64,000 bases of DNA, taken from contig NW_008705585.1 in NCBI RefSeq assembly GCF_000186865.1, positions 354,955 through 418,954 on the forward strand. The letters are read 5' to 3'. Within the stretch, counting starts at the first letter, position 1, and each line of letters starts with the position of its first letter. The notes below the pieces were generated by a model that saw only the letters and a list, made by a program, of their open reading frames with translations, searched no databases and was not told the DNA's origin. Of this stretch, positions 34,484-44,076 are shown piece by piece. The translations under genes and the position numbers were made by a program. This DNA is from Aureococcus anophagefferens (lineage: Eukaryota > Sar > Pelagophyceae > Pelagomonadales > Pelagomonadaceae).

Positions 34484-37483
34484 ATGATGGTACCACTCGG
34501 GCTCGTCGTCATCGTCGTCGGGCTGGCGCAGAGCCAGCCGCCGGCGCCGCCCATGGCGCCGCCGCCGCAGCCCGCGCGGACGCCGCGGCACAACCGGCGC
34601 TTCCGCAAGCCGCCGAGCTTCGCGGGCCACTACCTCGAGTGGAAGGCCGAGCGGCGCATCGGCCTCGCGGGCCTGAACACGACCTGGGTGCCGCCGGTGC
34701 AGGAGCTCATGACCCAGCCCCTCGTGCGCGAGCGGAAGCGCTTCGCCAAGGACCTGAACACGTTCCAGCGCGTCCGCGGCGCCGTCCAGTGCGCGGACTG
34801 CGGCGCAGCGCCGGCCGTCGTCGGCCGCGACCGGTGCGTCGGCCTCGGGTCGCTGCTCGTCGGCGTCGCCCAGGCGTCGGCGGAGGGTCTGGAGCAGGGC
34901 AAGCGCAGCGTCTACGCGCCGGACGTGTCCGAGTTCCGGCGCCGCGGCGAGCCCCCGTGCGCGTGGTTTACCAAAGACGGCTCCAGGAAGTGCGACCGGC
35001 TCTTCGGCTGCTACCTGCCGCGCCTCCGGGCGACCTGCGAGAAGGCCGCCTGCGACGCGCTGCAGCGCGACGACCCGGCCATCATCCGCAACGTCTGGGG
35101 CCCGACCGCGCGCGTTCCCCCGGCGCCCGGCCTCGCGAAACGCCCGGACGCCGGACGACGCCGCAGGCACTTCGCGGCGACGCTCTTCGCGCTGCTCCAC
35201 GGCGACGTCGGGCGCCAGCGGGCGCCGCGGGGCCCGCCGTCGCCCAAGGACTGCGTCCTCGTGCACGTGCGCCGCGGCGACGCGTGCCTCAACAAGCACC
35301 GGACCTGTCGCGCGCGCCGCGTCCCTTTCGCCCCCGCGAGTCACCGCGACGCCCATATAGGCCACGCGGACCGCGCCTACGTCGACGCGGCGCGGCGCCT
35401 CAAGGACGCCTACGGCTTCCGGGAGCTGCGCGTCGTCAGCGACTCGGCGGCGCTGCCCCTGGCCGCGTGGGCCGCGGACTTTGAGACGGTGACGGTGCTG
35501 TCGTCGTTCGACCGGAACAAGTACGACGTCGCCGCGGAGGCGTCGCTCACGTCCAAGGAGCTCCGCGCCCAGTTCCCCGAGCGGCGCATGGCGGCGGGCG
35601 AGCTCGGCAACGCGACGGCGGAGGCGCTCGGCGACCTCGCGGGCGCCCGGAGCCTCGAGTGCCGCGCGTTCGTCGGCTCCTTCTCCGCGTCCATGTCCAA
35701 GGCGCTCTTCGCCCAGCTCCTCATCCGCCACCGCATGGTGCCGCCCTTCGTGTCCGTCGGCGGCTGCGTGGACCAGGTGCGCTTCTTCGACGCGGACGCG
35801 GAGGAGGCGCCGCGGTGCTCGGCCGGCGGGGCCGACGAGCTCGAGCGGGCGACGAAAGCGAGGCACCGCGCGGCGCAGCTCGAGTTCGCGTCGCTCCAGC
35901 TGCGGCGGAGCCACAAGCAGCCGCCGCTCTGCGCGTCGAAGCTCCTCGGCCGGGCCGGCGTGCTCCTCGTCTCCGGCGCGGACGAGGGCGCGGCCGCGGC
36001 GACGGTCTTCTTCACCTACGTCGTCAACCACGCGCTCTACGCGGACCACCACCGCCTCCTGCCCTGGGTCAACCTCGGCTGGCTCGAGGTGCCCCGCGTC
36101 TACGACCCGAAAGTCCACCTCCAGGGCACGAACGGTGCGTCGTCCCTTTTTTTCTACGGTTTTTTGAGGAGCGCGCCCGGGGCAGGCATCTGGTCGCACT
36201 ACTTCGAGCCCCTGGAGAACGTCGCGCTCTACGAGGCACACCGGTCCGGGCGGCTGGCCTCGGCGCCCGACGACGTCGACGCGGGCCGCGCCGTCTGCGG
36301 GGACCTCGACTGCGCACCGCGCCCGCGTCCGCGCGCGCCTTCCGCCGCGAGCCGTTTCCCGCAGGAGGCGCCGCGGAACTGCCGGGACGGCAACGTCGTG
36401 TCCAAGAGCCTCGAGTGGCGCCACACGATCCACCGCAAGGCCCTCTGGGCCGCGCGCGCCTGGTACTACGGCCCCAAGAAGCGGCACGCGCTCCCGCTCG
36501 ACCTCAGCCGCTACGAGGAGCGCTGGTGCGTGTTTCTCTTTTTTTCTCGAGGGGGAGCGGCGCGTTCCTAGGTTCGCGAAGCACCGGGGCCGCGCGCACG
36601 GCGCGCTCGCGGCCTACGTGCGCTTCCTCCGCGACGGCGCGGCGACGGCGCGGGCTCAGGCGATCCTGGGCGCGGTCGAGCGCGGCGACCTCGCCGCGGC
36701 GGGCCTCCGGCGCCTCGCCGCGCCGGCGCGGCCGCCCGCGGCCGGCGCGCTCCTCGTCGGCGTCCACGCGCGGGGCACGGACGCCGCGGACCGGCGCACC
36801 GTCGCGCCCGTGGACAAGTATTTGCCCTACCTGGCGGCCGTCGCGGCCGCGGTCCCCGGCGCGGTCGTCTACGTCGCGACGGACGACGAGACCGTCGCGG
36901 ACGACCCGCGCTGGGCGACCCTGGGCTGCCACGTCGTCGCGCCGACGGCCCTGCGGTCCACGGGCGACGTCGCGGTCTTCGACTGTGTGGAAATCAACCA
37001 CCGGTTTGGGACGTCCCCACCAAACTTTGAAATTCTCTAGCTCGGTCAAATCGATGTTGTTTTGGCTGATTGTTGGACGAATCGATTGTTCTCTTCGAGC
37101 TCTCGAAGCACAGCCGAAGAACTCGCGTCACGACACGAAGTCGGGTCGAAGATTTGATTTGCACACAGGTCTTCGACGCGCACGCGCATCGCCACCACGA
37201 GACGAACGTCGAGGTCCTGGCGGACATCCTCGTCCTCGCGCACGCGGACGTCTTCGTCCACGCGGCGTCGGCCGTCGCCGAGGCGGCCCAGTGGCTCGCC
37301 TTCCCGCGGCTCCACAACCGGTCCGTGCACCTCGAGTTCGCCCCGGAGAGCCAACCGCACGATGTGCCGGGGTTCGCGGCGCTCGCGGCGGCGACGGCGC
37401 CCATGGTCGGGCGGGCCGCCGCCCTCGCCGCGGCCTGGACCCTGCCGCCGGCGAACGCGCGCGGGAAGCGTACGCGGGTGTGA
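34484..37483 (+). CDS. Tandem-domain fucosyltransferase-like glycosyltransferase, four exons
   Basis: Secretory-pathway protein of ~902 aa; exons 34484-36134, 36186-36525, 36572-36974 and 37169-37483. A hydrophobic N-terminus (MMVPLGLVVIVVGLA) is followed by a Pro-rich stem. Two halves each carry a motif like the nucleotide-sugar site of O-/alpha-1,6-fucosyltransferases: VLVHVRRGDACL and, later, LLVGVHARGTDA. The second half also has YVATDDETVADD and NVEVLADILVLAHADVFVH, as in NodZ/FUT8-type enzymes. A double domain is unusual. Introns of 51 and 46 nt are T-rich and lack duplications; the 194-nt third intron is an introner. The splices restore QGTN-GIWSHYFEPL, YEERW-FAKHRG and GDVA-VFDAHAH. 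Activity and acceptor are inferred. Confidence 0.7.
36983..37168 (+). mobile_element. Introner element with 15-bp TIRs and 8-bp target duplication GTCTTCGA
   Basis: The 186-bp insertion begins CTGTGTGGAAATCAA and ends TTGATTTGCACACAG, inverted copies with one mismatch. GTCTTCGA flanks it directly at 36975-36982 and 37169-37176. The GT of the left duplication gives the 5' splice site and the CAG of the right terminal repeat gives the 3' splice site, so removal restores the uninterrupted exon. The interior shares sequence with the 41373-41568 element in inverse orientation. Confidence 0.88.
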
Positions 37484-37582
37484 GGCGGTTCAATGACGCT
37501 CAGAGGGCGATGTTGACGCTTTGTTGTCCACAAAGTGAAGTTCGAGCTCGAGGTGGCAGCGGGCCCCGGACGCGGAGAGACC

Positions 37583-38290
37583 ATGTTCGGCAGCGGCATG
37601 TTCACGGCGATGCAGAAGGCCAAGGCCGGGCGCGCCAAGGTCGAGTCCGCCGAGGACAAGCTCGAGGCGTCTCGCAAGGCGCGCGCGGCGGAGGCGGCGG
37701 CCGGGCGGGAGAAGATCAAGGCCCAGCGGGAGCTGCGGGAGCGCGTCGCCGCGGCGGAGAAGCAGGCCCTCGCCGAGGAGGCGGCGCGCGTGCGCGACGA
37801 GGCCGCGCGGGCGGCGCGCGCCGCGGCCGAGGCGCGCGAGACCTACGCCGCGCTGGTGGCCGCGCGCGATCCATCCGTCGCGTCGCGCTGGTTCTACCTC
37901 GACGACGACGGCGACCGGCGGGGCCCCTTCGAGCCGGGCCAGATGCGGGGCTGGTTCACGGACGGCCACCTGCCCCGCGAGCTGCGCGTCGCGCCGGCCT
38001 TCGACGTCGACGGGAGGGTGCCCGGCCCGTCCGACATGCGGCGCATCGATGAGTTGTTCAAAGAGCCGCTCCTCACCTCCGCCTTCCGCGTCACGCCGCC
38101 GCCGCCGTCCGACCTCGCGACGGTGCCCGCCCAGGAGAAGAAGAAGAAGGAGAAGCGCAAGCGCGACGACGACGCGCCCACGGGCAACTGGCTCCAGGAC
38201 TCGCTCCGGCGCCAAAAGCAGGGCATCCACGCGCGCCGCCACGACCGCCACGACGGGCCCGCGATGCTCTACGAGAGCCACGAGGCGTAA
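37583..38290 (+). CDS. GYF-domain-like protein with coiled coil
   Basis: Residues ~10-95 form a charged Ala/Glu/Arg coiled coil. Then WFYLDDDGDRRGPFEPGQMR and GWFTDGHLP give the W-x-Y-x-D-x-x-G-x-x-x-GPF pattern of GYF domains, which bind Pro-rich peptides, often in splicing or mRNA-decay proteins. The C-terminus is Lys/Arg-rich (EKKKKEKRKRDDD) and ends with WLQDSLRRQKQG. A nuclear RNA-processing role is likely but inferred. Start at ATG 37583, 100 bp after the fucosyltransferase-like stop. It ends 23 bp from the convergent chromatin-protein gene. Confidence 0.65.
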   Translation: MFGSGMFTAMQKAKAGRAKVESAEDKLEASRKARAAEAAAGREKIKAQRELRERVAAAEKQALAEEAARVRDEAARAARAAAEARETYAALVAARDPSVASRWFYLDDDGDRRGPFEPGQMRGWFTDGHLPRELRVAPAFDVDGRVPGPSDMRRIDELFKEPLLTSAFRVTPPPPSDLATVPAQEKKKKEKRKRDDDAPTGNWLQDSLRRQKQGIHARRHDRHDGPAMLYESHEA

Positions 38291-38313
38291 GATGATCCTA
38301 AAAAGCGGCGCGG

Positions 38314-40625
38314 TTACTGCTGGGGCCGGCCCGCGCGCTCCGCGCACTGGATCCGCGCGACGAGCGTGCCGTCGACGACGTCGCCGAGCGACTTCGCGCA
38401 GGCCGCGACGATGTCGGCGTCGAGGGCCGCCGGCGGGTCGTCGAGGGCCGCCTGGAGCGCGGACAGGGGCAGGCCGGCGGCGTCGTCGAGGACCTTCGCC
38501 GCGAGCGACGACGAGAAGAGGTCCGCGTCGACGAGGAGATCGACGAGCTCCGCCGCGCGCGCGCGGTCCGCGCCGGCGCCGAGCGCCGCGTCGAGCAGGT
38601 GCGCGCGCACGGCGTCGTAGGCGCGGTCCGCGTCGCCGTACTCCTCGAGCTCGCCGCGCGGGTTCCGCCGCTGCGGCCGCTCGTCGGCCTCCTGGACGCG
38701 GTCGCGGCGCCGGATCTTCGCCGTGACGCCCTGGGCCCGGTCGTGCTCGAAGGCGAGGCGGAGGGCGGCCTCGGCGCCGAGGGTGAAGACGTGCGTGAAC
38801 TCGACGGGCGCGCAGTCCTTCTCGAGGGTCCGGACCTTGCCCTTCTCCCAGTAGTTCGACGACCGGCCGCTCCCGAAGTCCCTCGTCTCCGACGCGCGCA
38901 CGGCCTTGGGGCCGTCCCAGGGCACGAAGGCGTGGTCGTCGAAGAGGCGGACGACGCGCATGTGCTCGCCGCCGACGGGCTTGGGGATGCCCAGGTCCTC
39001 GAGCTCCGCGGCCGGCAGCACGTAGCCCGGCCGCTGGTCGCCGGACTGCTTGCGGCCGTCGTAGTAGAAGCTCCGCCCGACCTTGACCCAGACGAGGGCC
39101 AACGACGGCACGGCGTACTTCTCGATCGACGCGAGCGCCGCGGGCGCGACGGCCGCGTGCGGGCACTCGCGCGACGGCGCGGCGACGGCGGCCATGCGCC
39201 TCGTGCCCGTCACCTTCTCGCCGTCGCGCTCCTTCCAGAAGAAGTCGTCGAGCGGCTCCTCGGAGTCGCTGCCCGACGAGCTCGACGGCGCCTTGGGCTT
39301 CTTCTTCGCGGGCGCGCCGGCGCCACCGGACTTCCGCTTGCCGTCCTTCCTCGCGGCCTTCTTCCGCGGCGACCGCGGGCTCGCCTCCTCGTAGTCGTCG
39401 TCGTCGTCGTCCGACGCGGCCGCCTTCGGCTTGCGCGCGCCGGACCGCGACTTCTTCGCCGAGGGGCGCGGCGACGACGCCGCCGACGACGCGTCGTCGT
39501 CGGGCTTCTTCTTGCGCGCGCCGGACGCGACTTCTTCGCCGAGGGGCGCGGCGACGACGCCGCCGACGACGCGTCGTCGTCGGCCTTCTTCTTGCGCGCG
39601 CCGGACCGCGACTTCTTCGCCGGCGCCTTGGCCGCGGGCGTCCGCGACCGGCCGCGCGGCGACGACGCCGCGGGCGACGCGAAGAGGTCGTCGTCGTCGT
39701 CGTCGTCGGCGGCGGCGTCGAGGAGCGGCTCGGGCGCCGCCGCCGGCGTCGCGTCGTCGTCGCCGTCGGAGTCGAAATTGAAGGGATTCACCGCCGGCTT
39801 CTTCTTCGCCGCCGGCTTCTTCTTCGGCGGCGGCGACGCGTTGCGCTTCTTCTCCACTTTCTTTTTCTGCTTCCGCTCCATCAGCGCGTCGACATCGTCG
39901 GAGTCCTCCTCGCTGTCGGACGCCGCCGCCGCGGGGGGCGTCTCGCCGAGGACGTCGTCGCCGTCCGAGTCGCCGCCGAGCTCGGCGAGCACGTCCGCGT
40001 TCGACTTCTCCGGCTTCGTGTCGCCGAGGAGGTCGGCGTCGTCGTCGGAGTCGCCGCGGAGCTCGGCGAGGACGTCCGCGCTCGACTTCTCGGGCTTCGC
40101 GGCGCCGAGGAGGTCGTCGTCGTCGGAGTCGTCGCCCGCGAGCAGCTTGGCGCGCTCGTCCGCCTCGCGCTTCGACGGCTTCCCGGGCGACGCCGGCGGC
40201 GCGTCGTCGTCGTCGTCGAAGTCGGGGTAGTTCTTCGCCGGCTTGGGCGCCTTGGGCGCCTTGGGCTTGGTCTCGGCGGCGGACACGTTGGTGAATTTGA
40301 GCGGCGCCGCCGCCGGCTTCGGCGCCGCGCGCGGCTTCTTCTCGGCCTTGGCCGACGCCGGGCGGTGCGTCTCCTGCACCTTGCGCTTGTCCGCCGCCGT
40401 CGTCCGCGGGCCGCCGCCGTCCTTGGGCTTGGTGCCCGTGGACGCGATCGGCTTAAGCCAGCCGCCGGACGCCTTCGCGGGCGAGCTGCCAGACGAGAAG
40501 GCGCCCTGCTGCTCCGGCTTTCGGTTCTTCGCCTGCGCGGCGTGCATCGCGTCCCCAGGGGGTTTGATGGACGTCGTGCCCGCCAGCTTGTCCTTCTTCT
40601 TCGGGATCTTGCCCCGGTCCGCCAT
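38314..40625 (-). CDS. Acidic/basic nuclear protein with PWWP-like domain (one-base frame break)
   Basis: From 40625 (MADRGKIPKKKDK) the protein is disordered, with repeated acidic patches and a ~30-residue unit, SSADVLAELRGDSDDD, repeated with change, then Lys/Ser/Ala-rich repeats. The C-terminal part has a PWWP/Tudor-like stretch (WVKVGRSFYYDG, GYVLPAAELEDLG, VRLFDDHAFVPW) and a helical end. This suggests a chromatin-binding protein. The two parts lie in different frames; the switch is in an 81-bp coding repeat whose second copy is 80 bp (a CC to C change at ~39525). Joined length is ~770 aa. Start and frame join are good; family is not certain. Confidence 0.6.
39431..39620. repeat. 81-bp coding tandem repeat, ~2.3 copies, one copy 80 bp
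   Basis: TTGCGCGCGCCGGA starts at 39431, 39512 and 39592, so the spacings are 81 and 80 bp. The 81-bp unit encodes 27 residues on the minus strand (DDDASSAASSPRPSAKKSR and flanks). The short copy lacks one C in CCGGACCGCGA, which shifts the host gene's frame. Confidence 0.85.
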
Positions 40626-40903
40626 GGCCGTCGGCGAAACCGCCGGCGAACTGCGCGTGTCGCGCGCGCGGATGCGCTGCTTGTGGGCGCGGGGGGCGCC
40701 GCGGGTGGCGACGGTGTCGGTGCGACGGCCGACGCGCGCGGGCGTCGGCGCGCAGCGCGAATTGAAATGCGAGAAGCGCGGCGGTCGACGGAGAGCCCGG
40801 CGTCTCGAGTCGACCGAGCTCCTCAACACGAGTGGCACCATCGCGTATCCTGCATAACGAGGCGCTGATCGTCGGGCTGGTGGTGCGCCGCGCGTCGTCG
40901 ACC

Positions 40904-42193
40904 ATGTTCACGTCGAGCAAGATGTCCATGTCGACGGCGTCGCAGCCCAAGTTCATGACGACGACGATGAAGGAGAAGACGGCGGAGCGCAACGGCGCGC
41001 GGCGCATCATCATCAACCCGAAGAAGAAGTCGCCGCCGAAGGACGAGCTCGTGCTGCCCGGGGGCCACGAGTTCCCCTACACGGCGGGCTCCTTCTACGT
41101 CGGCGAGTGGCAGGGCGACAAGAAGAGCGGCTTCGGCACGCAGACCTGGACGTCCGGCGACAAGTACGAGGGCGAGTGGTCCGACGGCAAGCAGCAGGGC
41201 AAGGGCAGCTTCTGGAAGAAGGAGAACGGGCGCCTGCGCAAGCGCTACGCCGGCGACTGGGTCGGCGGCCAGCGCACGGGCCTGGGCGTGCTCGTCTACA
41301 AGAACGGCGACAAGTACGAGGGCGAGTGGGCGCGGAACGAGCGCCACGGCAGCGGCAACATGTCGTACGCGGCAGGGCAGGACCAGGGTGATTCAACGTC
41401 GCTTCAACGTGAGTGTTCCGCGCGCGCGCGTTCTGGAAAAAGCACCCACGCTTCGAGAGCGCTCCGCGAAATGATCGCTCGTCCAAAAATCAGCCGAAAC
41501 GAGCGGAAAACGACCGAGCTAGGAAGGAGCCTTTGAAGTCGGGAATTTCGCACCCTTTTCCTGCCCAGGTACGCGGACGGCGGCCACTACGAGGGCGGCT
41601 GGGTCGCGAACAAGCGCGCGGGGCTGGGCATCTTCCGCCTCGCCAACGGGGACCGCTACGAGGGCCACTGGCTCAACGACGACAAGGAGGGGCCGGGCCG
41701 CTACTTCTACAAGTCCACGCGGAAGGTCTACGAGGGCGAGTGGGTCGCGGGCGTGCCCCGCTGCGGCGCGTTCCGCGACGCGACGCCCGCCGAGCTCAAG
41801 GAGCCCGAGCCCGCGCCCGGCGCCGAACACGCCGAGGCCTTCAAGCTGCCCGCGCTGAGCCTGCTGCAGCCCGAGGCCGTGCTCTCGAAGCGCGTCGCCG
41901 AGATCCGCCAGCTCCGCGCGTCCAAGGCCGCGGAGACGGCGGACCCGGACCAGGTCGTGCGCTCCTTCAACGACGACGAGCTCGCCGTGCTCCGCCACGT
42001 CTTCACCATCGAGGACAAGCAGTCCTCGGGCCTCGTGCCCGCGACGGCCGTCGGCTACATGCTCGAGCGGTGCCGCATGCCCATCGACGAGGTCTCCATC
42101 GAGCGCCTGCTCCTGGAGCTCGAGGCCGACGACGACACGCGGATCACCTTCGCCGAGTTCGTCGACATGGCCGCGCTCCTCCTCTCCGCGTGA
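40904..42193 (+). CDS. MORN3-like MORN-repeat protein with C-terminal EF-hand-like region, two exons
   Basis: Exons 40904-41364 and 41569-42193 (361 aa) join as GNMS-YADGGHYEGGW. Seven or so MORN repeats are visible (YVGEWQGDKKSGFGTQTW, YEGEWSDGKQQGKG, YAGDWVGGQRTGLGVL, YEGEWARNERHGSGN and others). The order, and the segment after the repeats (YEGEWVAGVPRCGAF ... LPALSLLQPEAVLSKRVAEI), match MORN3, a ciliary/sperm-flagellum protein. The last ~85 residues add two EF-hand-like helices-loops (VFTIEDKQSSGLVP, ELEADDDTRITFAEF), absent from animal MORN3 as I know it; Asp/Glu spacing in the loops is incomplete. The 204-nt intron is an introner. The first ATG is 40904. Confidence 0.8.
41373..41568 (-). 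mobile_element. Introner element with ~16-bp TIRs and 8-bp target duplication GTACGCGG
   Basis: GTACGCGG stands at 41365-41372 and 41569-41576. The 196-bp insertion begins CAGGGCAGGACCAGGG and ends CCCTTTTCCTGCCCAG (13 of 16 inverted matches). The left duplication provides the GT, the right terminal repeat the CAG. On the minus strand the interior has CTAGCTCGGTC, then a GGCTGATT-TTGGACGA-CGAT series in the same order as the plus strand of the 36983-37168 element, so the two are one family inserted in opposite orientations. Confidence 0.85.
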
Positions 42194-42637
42194 GGGGTAA
42201 GGCGTATGGCGTCGGGACCGACGCGTCGACGGGCGCGCGCCGGTCACCTCGCTCGAGGTCGAGGCATCACTCAATCGTCGTTCTCAGCTCGAGAGGCGCG
42301 CGCGAACGAACTCACAGCGCCCCTCCGCGTCCTCTCTCGCTCGCGGAGAAGCATTCTCTCACGCCGGAGTTACGGGGATGTTCCCTGATCGACGGGAAGC
42401 GCCGCCAAAGGCCAGCTCTTAAAAAAAACGCCATCCATTCCCGTTCCCGGCCGTGACTCCCGGGCGCGTGCGCTCGTTCGTTTACGAGAGCGTGAGCCCC
42501 AAAGCCCCCGGACCCCCCCCCCCGCGCGCGCGCTCGAGATCGACGCCTCGCCTCGCCGCGCCGCGCTCGTCGTCCGACCGCCTCGTTCCCGCTCTCGGTC
42601 GTCGCGCGTGATCGCGTCGTCCCCGCAGGTCATCGAC
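42194..42637. other. Spacer before the spherulin-like gene
   Basis: About 440 bp without a recognisable gene. It contains a run of eight A near 42421 and a run of ten C near 42514. CCCCGCAG just before the start codon at 42638 could be a splice acceptor for an untranslated first exon. Confidence 0.4.
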
Positions 42638-44074
42638 ATGCTGCGCAAGCTCCTCCTCTGCGCGGCGGCCGTCGCAGCCGTGTCGGCGACGTCCGCCGCC
42701 GTCGCTCTGGCTTCGATGCCGGCCGTCGCCAGAGGGTCGCAGATGCTGATGGGCAACCCGTTTCGGCTGCTCGCGGCCCTCGCGTGGACATGCGACGCCT
42801 CGACGCTGCTCGTGCCGGCCTACTGGTGGGCGGCGACCGACTCCTCCGGCGCGTGCACCACGGCAGACTTTCACGCGCTGGCCGCCGCCGGCGGCGCCGC
42901 CGTGGCCGTCGTGAACCCGAACAATGGGCCCATCGATTCCAGCGACGCAAACTTCGCCGCCTTCGCCGCCTGCGTCGCCGCGCTCGGCGATGCGCGCGCG
43001 ATCGGCTACGTGTACACGAAGATCGCCGAGGAGACGAGCCCGGGCGTCTGGGAGCAGCGCGCGTTCCGCGACGCGGGCGACGTCGAAGCGGACCTCGACG
43101 CCTGGGCCGCGTCGGGCCTCGTGGAGGGAGTGTTCCTCGACGAGGTGTCGAACTCGTGGGCGGCGAGCTCGAGCGGCTGGGCGGACGACGCGACGACGGC
43201 CGCGGACCACGAGGCCTACTACGCGGAGATCTTCGCGGCGGCGCGGTCCCGGTTCTCCTTCGTCGTCGCGAACCCGGGGTCGCCCTACCCGCTGAGTTAC
43301 CTCGAGGACGCGAACGCGCCGGACGTCGTCGTGCTCTCCGAGGCCGCCTACGCCAAGTGGGCGCCCTCGGCGGCCGGCGGCACGTGCACCGACCAGCTCT
43401 GGACCGATGCCCAGGGCTCCTTCGACGAGGGGCCGTTCTGCACGTACGTGCCCAACTGGGACGGCGTCGACGGCCTCAAGGACGTCGTCGACGCGCGGAG
43501 CTCGTCGACGGCGCAGGCGACCCTCCTCTACGACGCGGACCCGGCCCTGGACGCCGCGGCCTTCGTGGCGGCGGCCTACGACGCGGGCGTCGACTACGTC
43601 TACGTGACGGACCGCCCCGTCGCGACGCCCTGGGACGAGCTGCCGACGTTCTGGGACGCGCTCGTCGCGGCGGCGACCGGCGGCGACGACGAGGACGAGG
43701 ACGACTACGTGGCCTCGGCGACGTGCGAGAACGACGAGACGTGGACGACGCCCAAGGGCGTGGACTGCGGCGAGCGGACGAGCAAGAAGAAGTGCAAGAA
43801 GCAGACCGGCTGCAAGTGGAAGAAGAAGGCGTGCACGGACGACAAGGCGAAGTCGTGCAGCGACCTCTTCAAGAAGTACGACAAGAAGCAGGAGCAGGGC
43901 AAGATGAAGAAGAAGGACGAGAAGAAGGTCAGCAAGTTGTGCGACAAGAAGAAGAACGCCGCGAATATCAAGGCCTCCGCTGCGTGCCGCAGGAGCTGCG
44001 GTAGCTGCCCGGCGGAGACCGCGAGCCCGACCGCGAGCCCGACGCCGACGACCGGGACCGGAACCGCTACGTGA
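42638..44074 (+). CDS. Secreted spherulin-4 family protein with Cys/Lys-rich tail
   Basis: A signal peptide (MLRKLLLCAAAVAAVSATSA) precedes a domain of the spherulation-specific family 4 type: LLVPAYWWAATDSSGAC, AVAVVNPNNGP, ARAIGYVYTKIAEE, DVEADLDAW and VEGVFLDEVSN. That TIM-barrel-like family was named from Physarum spherulation and is related to glycoside hydrolase-like barrels; no enzyme activity can be assigned. After ~330 residues comes a Cys/Lys-rich module (CENDETW ... CGERTSKKKCKKQTGCKWKK ... SACRRSCGSC), repeated in the gene fragment downstream, and a Thr/Pro tail. Probably extracellular. The first ATG is 42638. Confidence 0.72.
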   Translation: MLRKLLLCAAAVAAVSATSAAVALASMPAVARGSQMLMGNPFRLLAALAWTCDASTLLVPAYWWAATDSSGACTTADFHALAAAGGAAVAVVNPNNGPIDSSDANFAAFAACVAALGDARAIGYVYTKIAEETSPGVWEQRAFRDAGDVEADLDAWAASGLVEGVFLDEVSNSWAASSSGWADDATTAADHEAYYAEIFAAARSRFSFVVANPGSPYPLSYLEDANAPDVVVLSEAAYAKWAPSAAGGTCTDQLWTDAQGSFDEGPFCTYVPNWDGVDGLKDVVDARSSSTAQATLLYDADPALDAAAFVAAAYDAGVDYVYVTDRPVATPWDELPTFWDALVAAATGGDDEDEDDYVASATCENDETWTTPKGVDCGERTSKKKCKKQTGCKWKKKACTDDKAKSCSDLFKKYDKKQEQGKMKKKDEKKVSKLCDKKKNAANIKASAACRRSCGSCPAETASPTASPTPTTGTGTAT

Positions 44075-44076
44075 AG

